From assembly GCA_947505055.1 (NCBI GenBank), contig CANNLO010000330.1:1-5505 (forward strand): 5,505 nt of DNA. The letters are read 5' to 3'. Below the pieces are notes generated by a model. It was not told where the DNA came from. It saw only the letters and a list, made by a program, of their open reading frames with translations, and did no database searches. Positions 1 through 4,971 of the stretch are shown here, in pieces. The stretch comes from Methylococcaceae bacterium. GTDB taxonomy: Bacteria; Pseudomonadota; Gammaproteobacteria; Methylococcales; Methylomonadaceae. The translations under genes were made by a program, and so were the position numbers. The number at the start of each line of letters is the position of its first letter. Position 1 is the first letter of the stretch.

Positions 1-1
1 A

Positions 2-322
2 GAAGGCCCTAGTTTTGCAGAAGCTTGGAACTTTGGACCGAACGATGATGATGCAAAGCCGGTAGATTGGATTTTAGATAATCTAACTAAGACATGGGGA
101 GAAGGCGCCAGTTGGAAACTAGACGGAGGTGATCATCCGCATGAGGCGCACTACTTGAAGCTGGATTGCTCAAAAGCTAAATCACGCTTGCAGTGGCTGC
201 CGAGGTGGTCCTTGGCAACAGCTATAGACCAAATTTGTGTTTGGCATAAGGCGCACATTTCAGGTGCAGATATGCAGGCGATGTGCCTGCACCAAATTAA
301 GCAATACGAAAAAATTTACTAG
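2..322 (+). CDS. rfbG: CDP-glucose 4,6-dehydratase, C-terminal part (5' end outside window)
   Basis: This frame is open from base 2 and ends at TAG 320-322, giving the last 106 residues of a protein that is normally about 360 aa. The enzyme is a cytoplasmic NAD-dependent extended SDR that converts CDP-glucose to CDP-4-keto-6-deoxyglucose, the first committed step toward CDP-3,6-dideoxyhexoses. The catalytic YxxxK and the Rossmann GxxGxxG lie upstream of the window. What is visible is the family's C-terminal sugar-nucleotide binding part: AWNFGP near the start, then GGDHPHEAHYLKLDCSKA, then LQWLPRW, then the terminal helices ending in QIKQYEKIY. The WNFGP, HEAxYLKLDCSKA and W.PRW signatures are those of RfbG/DdhB and distinguish it from dTDP-glucose dehydratases. 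The next gene starts one base after this stop, so the two are probably translationally coupled. GC is higher here than in the genes that follow (30 of 60 bases in 121-180). Confidence 0.93.
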   Translation, partial: EGPSFAEAWNFGPNDDDAKPVDWILDNLTKTWGEGASWKLDGGDHPHEAHYLKLDCSKAKSRLQWLPRWSLATAIDQICVWHKAHISGADMQAMCLHQIKQYEKIY

Positions 323-323
323 C

Positions 324-1265
324 ATGATGCCCGTTAATAGCTTCATTCAAGAAGAAGAAACAATAACAGCACCTACTACGATATTTATGACTGGCTGTAC
401 TGGTTATTTAGGGAGTCATTTATTAAGATGTTTGCTGAAACAAGGATGTCTTATATATTGTTTGCATAGAACGAAATCTAATTTCGACCGGGTGAATGAC
501 CTCCTATTAGAGGTGACGTGGGTAAATGTTGAAACTACAGATCTTGATGATTTTTTTGCGGTGCATCGGATAGATTATGTGCTACATTGCGCGACAAACT
601 ATGGACGAAAAGAAGATGATCCCATTGGTACAATAGAGGCAAATCTGATTTTACCGCTAAAGTTACTTCATGCAGCGGCAGTCAATGGCGTTAGTGCTTT
701 TATCAATAGCGATACAATTTTAGATAAAGGTATGAATAATTATAGTCTTTCAAAGAAACAATTCGTAGATTGGTTGGAAGCCTACTCCGATAGAATTGTT
801 GGCATTAATGTGGCGCTTGAACATTTTTATGGGCCAAGTGACGATCCCTCAAAATTTGTAACTTACATAATTCATTCTTTACTTTCGAATGTTGAACTAA
901 TAAAGCTCACAGAAGGACGGCAGAAAAGGGATTTTATTTATATAGATGATGTTGTTTCTGCATTCATGACGATTATTAGAAAAATACCTACTTTTGAATA
1001 TCGATATTGTCGTTTTGAAGTGGGATCTTCTAAAACAGTTGAAATTAGAGAGTTTGTGCAACTGGCTAAAGAAGTTTGCTGTAATAATAAAACTAATCTT
1101 GATTTTGGTGCCATTCCTTACCGAAAAAACGAAGTAATGTCTTCAGACGTTAACATTTCCGAGTTGCGTTCGTTAGGGTGGCATCCAAAAGTTTCTTTAC
1201 TTGATGGCCTTCAAAACACTATTAAAATTGAGCGAAAGGGTAAGAGATTTTTATGCGTTATTTAA
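324..1265 (+). CDS. CDP-paratose/CDP-abequose synthase family reductase (probable CDP-paratose synthase)
   Basis: A 313-aa NAD(P)-dependent extended SDR that probably reduces the C-4 ketone of CDP-3,6-dideoxy-4-hexulose. Numbering from ATG 324: Rossmann loop TGCTGYLG at 23-30, NSDT at 128-131, catalytic YSLSK with Tyr140 and Lys144, LEHFYGP ending at 171, and KRDFIYIDDV at 201-210. The C-terminal block (DFGAIPYRKNEVM, then SELRSLGWHP) matches the ends of Salmonella RfbJ (abequose synthase) and RfbS/Prt (paratose synthase). EVGSS, EIREFV and SLLDGL lean toward Prt, and the following paratose epimerase argues the same way. C-4 stereospecificity cannot be read from sequence alone. The frame extends upstream to GTG 237, but that lies inside rfbG, so I chose the tandem ATG ATG at 324/327. 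No strong Shine-Dalgarno is present. About 20 residues precede the first beta strand, longer than in Salmonella RfbS/RfbJ. The 3' end overlaps the next gene by 13 nt. Confidence 0.85.
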   Translation: MMPVNSFIQEEETITAPTTIFMTGCTGYLGSHLLRCLLKQGCLIYCLHRTKSNFDRVNDLLLEVTWVNVETTDLDDFFAVHRIDYVLHCATNYGRKEDDPIGTIEANLILPLKLLHAAAVNGVSAFINSDTILDKGMNNYSLSKKQFVDWLEAYSDRIVGINVALEHFYGPSDDPSKFVTYIIHSLLSNVELIKLTEGRQKRDFIYIDDVVSAFMTIIRKIPTFEYRYCRFEVGSSKTVEIREFVQLAKEVCCNNKTNLDFGAIPYRKNEVMSSDVNISELRSLGWHPKVSLLDGLQNTIKIERKGKRFLCVI

Positions 1266-2281
1266 TTACGGGGGGGTGTGGTTTTTTGGGGTCAAACCTT
1301 GCTAGTGAGGTTATAAAACGTGGAGACGAGCTTTTTGTTTTCGATAATCTCGCACGCTCAGGTAGTTCGCAGAATTTGGAATGGTTAAAAACACTTGGGC
1401 AGTTTACATTTTTTCATGGTGACATACGCATTAATAACGATATTGAAAGAGTCGTTCAAGAAATAAAGCCAGATGTTGTTTTTCATTTGGCCGGACAAGT
1501 TGCTATGACAACATCACTTCAAAATCCTCGTTGCGATTTTGAGATTAATGTATTAGGTAGCCTCAACTTGCTTGAAGCACTTCGCAAACACGCCCCAGAT
1601 GCTGTTGTCATTTATTCCTCTACTAATAAAGTATATGGTGATCTTGAGAATTATGAATATATTGAAACAGCAACTCGTTATGAAGCAATAGGAATGGATT
1701 TGGGGTTTGACGAAAATGTTGCGTTAGACTTTCGTTCTCCATACGGTTGCTCTAAAGGCGCAGCTGATCAATACATGCTGGACTATGCGAGAAACTTTGG
1801 AATTAAAACAATCATATTTAGGCACTCATCTATTTTTGGTGGACGGCAATTCAGCACTTATGATCAAGGATGGATTGGTTGGTTTGTTGGGCAGGCAATA
1901 CTTGAACAAGCAGGGCAACTTATCAAACCCATCACGATTTCTGGTGATGGCAAGCAGGTTAGAGATGTTTTGTTCGCATCCGATTTGATTGACTGTTACT
2001 TTTCTGCGATTGCCTCCGTGAAAAATTGTGCGGGAAAAGCGTTTAATATAGGTGGCGGTATGGCGAATAGCCTTTCTTTATTAGAACTTTTCTCCATGTT
2101 GGAACAAGAGCTCGGCGTGAAACTTACCTATCAGCAACTTCCATGGCGATTGAATGACCAGAAAGTTTTTGTGGCAGATATTCGAAGAGCAAAGCGCGAA
2201 TTTAACTGGCAGCCGAAAGTAGATAAAAAAACTGGCCTACAAAAAATGATTCAATGGGTGAAATATAATGACATTAAGTAA
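1253..2281 (+). CDS. tyv: CDP-paratose 2-epimerase (CDP-tyvelose epimerase)
   Basis: A 342-aa extended SDR, close to the 338 aa of Salmonella RfbE/Tyv. It interconverts CDP-D-paratose and CDP-D-tyvelose by NAD-dependent oxidation and re-reduction at C-2, in the cytoplasm. Visible features are the nucleotide loop TGGCGFLG (Gly7, Gly10, Gly13), FHLAGQVAMTTS near 77-88, YSSTNKVYGD at 121-130, SPYGCSKGAADQYMLDYAR at 162-180, FRHSSIFGGRQF at 189-200, YDQGW, GDGKQVRDVL at 231-240, FNIGGG and FVADIRRA. Thr124, Tyr164 and Lys168 fall at the residue numbers known for the Tyv active site. The match is strong along the whole length. ATG 1253 lies within the last codons of the reductase gene, and a purine-rich stretch (AAGGG...AAGAG, 1236-1246) precedes it. 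The 3' end overlaps the glycosyltransferase gene by 14 nt. A run of seven G sits in codons 6-8, an unusual homopolymer for this AT-rich gene. Confidence 0.95.
   Translation: MRYLITGGCGFLGSNLASEVIKRGDELFVFDNLARSGSSQNLEWLKTLGQFTFFHGDIRINNDIERVVQEIKPDVVFHLAGQVAMTTSLQNPRCDFEINVLGSLNLLEALRKHAPDAVVIYSSTNKVYGDLENYEYIETATRYEAIGMDLGFDENVALDFRSPYGCSKGAADQYMLDYARNFGIKTIIFRHSSIFGGRQFSTYDQGWIGWFVGQAILEQAGQLIKPITISGDGKQVRDVLFASDLIDCYFSAIASVKNCAGKAFNIGGGMANSLSLLELFSMLEQELGVKLTYQQLPWRLNDQKVFVADIRRAKREFNWQPKVDKKTGLQKMIQWVKYNDIK
1270..1276 (+). repeat. G7 homopolymer in the start of tyv
   Basis: Seven consecutive G encode the end of Thr6 plus Gly7-Gly8 (ACG GGG GGG) of the epimerase nucleotide loop. Gain of one G leads to TAG at 1303-1305 and loss of one G leads to TAA at 1314-1316, so either slip would abolish the enzyme. 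The tract is seen directly; phase variation is only a possibility. Confidence 0.5.
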
Positions 2282-2969
2282 GTTAGAGTTAAGTGTTGTT
2301 CTTCCCGCATATCAAGAGGAAGAGAACTTGCGTAACTTACTACCCAGGCTTTTAAAAACACTAAAGTCTATGGACATAAGTTCAGAGGTGTTGGTAATAG
2401 ACACTATTGATCCGATGGATATGACCAAAGAGGTCTGTGAAGAAAATGGAATACGTCACATCAAAAGGCGCGTGGATAATTATTTTGGATCTGCTGTAAG
2501 AACGGGGATTCAAGAAGCGCAAGGCAAATATATAATATTTATGGATGCTGATGGATCTCATCCTCCAGAGTTTATCCCTGAGATATTTTGTTTTGCTGAA
2601 AAATATGATGTGGTAATAGCTTCCAGATATGTAGATAAAGGGCGAACCGAAAATAGTTTTGCACTTATTATAATGAGCAGAGTTGTTAATTGGACTTTCT
2701 CAATAGTTCTTAATCTGCCATGCAAAGATGTATCTAACAGTTTTAAAGTTTATCGTGGGGAACAACTAAAACACGTAAAACTGACTTGTAATAACTTTGA
2801 TATTGTTGAGGAAATTTTATTTAAACTTCGTCGCGCCAACCCGTTAATGAGGTTTAAGGAAGTTCCTTTTGTTTTTAAGAAACGCATGTTTGGTCAGACA
2901 AAGCGAAATCTGTTTGTATTTATTCTAACTTATATATTTACAATAATTAAATTACGATTTAAATCCTAA
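2268..2969 (+). CDS. Family 2 glycosyltransferase, dolichol/polyprenyl-phosphate mannosyltransferase (DPM1)-like
   Basis: A 233-aa GT-A fold enzyme of the type that transfers a sugar from a nucleotide donor to polyprenyl phosphate. It begins with LSVVLPAYQEEENLRNLLP (9-26), has the metal/nucleotide motif MDADGSHPPE at 92-101, then ASRYVDKG (118-125), the DPM-like block CKDVSNSFKVYRGEQL, FDIVEEILFKLRRA and VPFVFKKRMFGQTKRN. The position that usually reads VDDxSxDGT is VIDTIDPMDMT (43-53), so the second Asp is replaced; the acidic DADGSH is intact. It ends at residue 233 with one hydrophobic or amphipathic stretch (215-227), lacking the two transmembrane helices of classical GtrB (about 305 aa). 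It therefore resembles soluble, membrane-associated DPM1. ATG 2268 overlaps tyv by 14 nt, and GGGTG lies 7 nt upstream. With GtrA and a GT-C protein next, the likely product is a polyprenyl-phosphate sugar, possibly a dideoxyhexose (inference). Confidence 0.87.
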   Translation: MTLSKLELSVVLPAYQEEENLRNLLPRLLKTLKSMDISSEVLVIDTIDPMDMTKEVCEENGIRHIKRRVDNYFGSAVRTGIQEAQGKYIIFMDADGSHPPEFIPEIFCFAEKYDVVIASRYVDKGRTENSFALIIMSRVVNWTFSIVLNLPCKDVSNSFKVYRGEQLKHVKLTCNNFDIVEEILFKLRRANPLMRFKEVPFVFKKRMFGQTKRNLFVFILTYIFTIIKLRFKS

Positions 2970-2992
2970 TTGAGTCAATTGAACTTACCATA

Positions 2993-3430
2993 ATGACATT
3001 TCATAAGCGAATTAAAAGAAATATACCTAAGCTATTTCAATTCGGTATTGTAGGATCTGTAGGTGCAGTTATTAATTTAACAGTCTACTTTATAGCTTTT
3101 GAGATTTTTCATTTAAGCTTAAACATGAGCGCCATTTCTGCATTTTTTGTCGCAGTTGGCAATAATTATGTGCTGAATCATTTGTGGACGTTTAAAGATG
3201 AGAGTAATAATTATGCGGTTAGTTTTCATAAATTTACATATTATTTTTTCGGTAATATTTTTGGGCTCATAATCAATCTCGTCGTGCTCAATATTGTCGT
3301 AAGCTATGCTGGAGTTTATAACCATTTTTTTGGACAAGTGCTAGGGATTTTTATGGGAATGATATCAAATTTTATTTTTGCAAAAAAAATTGTATTTAAT
3401 AAAAACATTTCCAATAGAATTTATTTCTAG
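2993..3430 (+). CDS. GtrA-family membrane protein (putative polyprenyl-phosphate-sugar flippase)
   Basis: A 145-aa protein with four predicted membrane segments (about 14-38, 44-64, 81-104 and 112-132). This is the size and topology of the GtrA family (PF04138). Typical features are FQFGIVGSVGAVINLTVYF at the first helix, the NNYVLNHLWTF turn (57-67) after the second, and a matching SNFIFAKKIVF at the end of the fourth helix. GtrA proteins are thought to move undecaprenyl-phosphate-linked sugars across the inner membrane, as in phage serotype conversion. This gene sits 23 nt after a polyprenyl-phosphate-type GT2 gene and just before a GT-C gene, the usual company of gtrA. ATG 2993 has no convincing Shine-Dalgarno, and the next Met (residue 45) would remove the first helix, so I keep 2993. 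The region is very AT-rich (9 GC in 3361-3420). The flippase role is family-based; the substrate is inferred. Confidence 0.86.
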   Translation: MTFHKRIKRNIPKLFQFGIVGSVGAVINLTVYFIAFEIFHLSLNMSAISAFFVAVGNNYVLNHLWTFKDESNNYAVSFHKFTYYFFGNIFGLIINLVVLNIVVSYAGVYNHFFGQVLGIFMGMISNFIFAKKIVFNKNISNRIYF

Positions 3431-3469
3431 TGTGATTTTATGATGCTACTCGACTCATTTTTGCCAGTT

Positions 3470-3476
3470 AGGAGGT
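3470..3476 (+). promoter_or_regulatory. Strong ribosome binding site deciding a TTG start
   Basis: AGGAGGT is a full Shine-Dalgarno match and the best in the window. It lies 8 nt before an in-frame TTG at 3485. The upstream ATG pair at 3440/3443 has no purine-rich site before it. This supports initiation of the GT87-like gene at TTG 3485. Confidence 0.6.
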
Positions 3477-3484
3477 TAAGTAAT

Positions 3485-4822
3485 TTGACTAACATTGATG
3501 AGAGTAAAATAAACATGAATTGTAATAACCGCATTCAAAATACATCGAAGAGAATCAAGTTATTTTTTTATTATATGTTAGTAGGTTTTTTTTTGGCGTG
3601 TTTATATCACGGGGTTTTAGATTGGATGGGATATTCTTGGCCATGGAATAGCTTTCTGTTTAATCCAACTGACCGTTATAATGATTGGTATAATTCTGTT
3701 GCACAAGCAGCATCAGTAAATCCTTACTACTCTTCAAATCATGCTCTGGCAACATATTTCCCCGTATCTTATGTATTGCTTAAAATTGCTGTTGGATACG
3801 GTCCTGTAACAAGCATTTCCATCTATTTTCTTATATCTATTATTCTGCTTATTTTGGTTGCTTGTATTGCGCGGATACTAATTTGGCACAACGGTGATTC
3901 TGCCTTTCAATATACTAAAGATGCTTTATTCTTAGTATTGGCAACACTTATTTCTTATCCAGCCCTGTTTGCTTTAGACAGAGGCAATATTGATATATGG
4001 ATTGGTTTATTAGGCGCAATTTTTGTTCTAACGCAACGTACAAAATTCTGGATAGTTGGGTTGCTTTTCTTGTCGCTAGCAATTTCGCTTAAGGGATATC
4101 CTGCTGTCTTATTATTATTGTTGGTTTCTGAGCGACAATATATGCGAATGATATTTTGCTCACTACTGGCATTCCTAATCTCATTAATCACACTTTACTT
4201 TCTTTGGGATGGTTTTGATCTAAATTTGACCGGTTTTTTAAGTAATCTGAATTCATATTATCGTATGTATGTGCTTGGTAAAAGTTCACTTTTCGCAAGT
4301 TCCGACCCATACAACATGACTCGAGCAATTTTTTTTGGACTTGCCAACCTATGGCAAAAATTCATTTCGCCAAATTATGTTCTATTGCCTATGGAAGTGT
4401 ATAGCGCTTCAATTCTTAAAGTATATAGTTTACTAAGTTTATCTTTCGCAACCATTGCAGCTTTTTTTGTATTGGCTATACCTGAAGTCCGTTGGAAAAA
4501 AGTGACTGCATTATGCCTAATTGCACTTTTATTTCCAAATGTTTCTAACGACTACAAATTATGTTTTTTATTTCCTGGACTCTATTTGTTTCTGACAGAG
4601 AGTGAAAATTCAAAATCAGAAAAAGTTACTTTCGCATTATTCTGTTTGCTTATGGTTCCCAAAAGCTATTTATTTATAGCCGGAAAACCAATTTCAATGA
4701 TTATTAATCCGTTATTGATAACAGGCCTTGCTTACAAAGTTATGGAGGGCGGACAAAATTGGAAACAGGCGATTCAGATGGTAAAGTGCAGGCTTCTTTT
4801 CAACGTGAGCACAAGAAAATAA
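3485..4822 (+). CDS. GT87-like (GT-C fold) polytopic membrane glycosyltransferase
   Basis: With TTG 3485 as start the protein has 445 aa. An ATG at 3440 in the same frame would add 15 residues (460 aa) but lacks a ribosome binding site. It is an inner-membrane protein with roughly ten or more hydrophobic helices. The first (about 25-42) is followed by a long loop rich in aromatic residues containing FNPTDRYNDWYN (Asp63, Asp67), where GT-C enzymes usually carry the catalytic acid facing the periplasm. Further on are DRGNID at 165-170 and SLKGYP at 201-206, typical of DUF2029/GT87 proteins such as the mycobacterial mannosyltransferase PimE. Such enzymes use a polyprenyl-phosphate sugar as donor. 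The neighbouring DPM1-like and GtrA genes would supply and flip that donor. The acceptor is probably the O-antigen or lipid A-core glycan (inference). The sequence is AT-rich with T runs, including T9 at 3586-3594. Transfer by this family is likely; sugar and linkage are unknown. Confidence 0.8.
   Translation: MTNIDESKINMNCNNRIQNTSKRIKLFFYYMLVGFFLACLYHGVLDWMGYSWPWNSFLFNPTDRYNDWYNSVAQAASVNPYYSSNHALATYFPVSYVLLKIAVGYGPVTSISIYFLISIILLILVACIARILIWHNGDSAFQYTKDALFLVLATLISYPALFALDRGNIDIWIGLLGAIFVLTQRTKFWIVGLLFLSLAISLKGYPAVLLLLLVSERQYMRMIFCSLLAFLISLITLYFLWDGFDLNLTGFLSNLNSYYRMYVLGKSSLFASSDPYNMTRAIFFGLANLWQKFISPNYVLLPMEVYSASILKVYSLLSLSFATIAAFFVLAIPEVRWKKVTALCLIALLFPNVSNDYKLCFLFPGLYLFLTESENSKSEKVTFALFCLLMVPKSYLFIAGKPISMIINPLLITGLAYKVMEGGQNWKQAIQMVKCRLLFNVSTRK
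3586..3594 (+). repeat. T9 homopolymer in the first helix of the GT87-like gene
   Basis: Nine consecutive T encode part of GFFL in the first membrane helix. Read by hand, gain of one T meets a TAG after about 20 codons and loss of one T meets a TAG sooner, so a slip would truncate the protein. T-rich codons are expected in a membrane protein of an AT-rich gene, which weakens the case for function. Confidence 0.4.
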
Positions 4823-4848
4823 ATCAAAATAAGCTGGCGTTATGCATC

Positions 4849-4873
4849 AGCTAGATTAATGGGCTAATCAGCT
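4849..4873 (+). other. Intergenic imperfect hairpin after the GT87-like gene
   Basis: AGCT plus GATTA (4849-4852, 4854-4858) pairs with TAATC plus AGCT (4865-4873), giving nine base pairs with one bulged A and a six-base loop ATGGGC. It begins 27 nt after the stop codon. No U run follows directly, so it is not a classical terminator; it could stabilise the 3' end of the mRNA. ATCAGCT also occurs as a direct repeat here (4846-4852 and 4867-4873). Confidence 0.35.
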
Positions 4874-4880
4874 TAAACTA

Positions 4881-4912
4881 TAACCAAATTTTTTTGGTTA
4901 AGTCCACTTTTT
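4881..4912 (+). terminator. Possible weak terminator or attenuator hairpin before rfbH
   Basis: TAACCAAA (4881-4888) is a perfect inverted repeat of TTTGGTTA (4893-4900) with a TTTT loop. A run of five T follows after eight bases (4908-4912). The stem is AT-rich with only two G-C pairs and the U run is not adjacent, so termination would be weak at best. It lies in the only long gap of the cluster, 59 nt after the upstream stop codon, so partial termination or transcript processing between the cassette and rfbH is plausible. Confidence 0.35.
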
Positions 4913-4918
4913 CTAGCA

Positions 4919-4947
4919 TTGCCAAGAAGCTATGATAATTACATTAA
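4919..4947 (+). promoter_or_regulatory. Possible weak promoter region for rfbH
   Basis: TTGCCA (4919-4924, five of six to the -35 consensus) is followed by AT-rich sequence with partial -10 matches: TACATT at 15-nt spacing and CATTAA at 17-nt spacing. TATGATAAT (4931-4939) is a better -10 sequence but has no good -35 at the right distance. The isolated position of rfbH makes its own promoter reasonable, but the sequence support is thin. Confidence 0.2.
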
Positions 4948-4971
4948 AATCAAATAATTAGGAATAATACA

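Noticed and set aside
237..323. GTG start at 237 extending the reductase by 29 residues
   Set aside because: It lies wholly inside the rfbG reading frame, has no ribosome site, and the added residues are Cys/Arg-rich and unlike SDR N-termini. ATG 324/327 right after the rfbG stop is better.
1785..1988. 67-codon + strand frame inside tyv
   Set aside because: Out-of-frame shadow of a strongly conserved gene with no recognisable features.
2054..2060. GGCGGTA resembling the ops element for RfaH
   Set aside because: It lies inside tyv where it encodes conserved Gly-Gly residues, the final G of the core is missing, and ops elements are found in leaders upstream of operons.
3119..3337. 72-codon - strand frame opposite gtrA
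   Set aside because: Antisense to a clear GtrA coding region; no ribosome site or family signature.
3485..3510. TTGACT followed by TAAAAT as a promoter inside the GT87-like gene
   Set aside because: The spacing is only 14 nt, and the TTG is better explained as the start codon behind AGGAGGT.
3955..4191. 78-codon - strand frame opposite the GT87-like gene
   Set aside because: Antisense shadow of membrane-helix codons; nothing recognisable.
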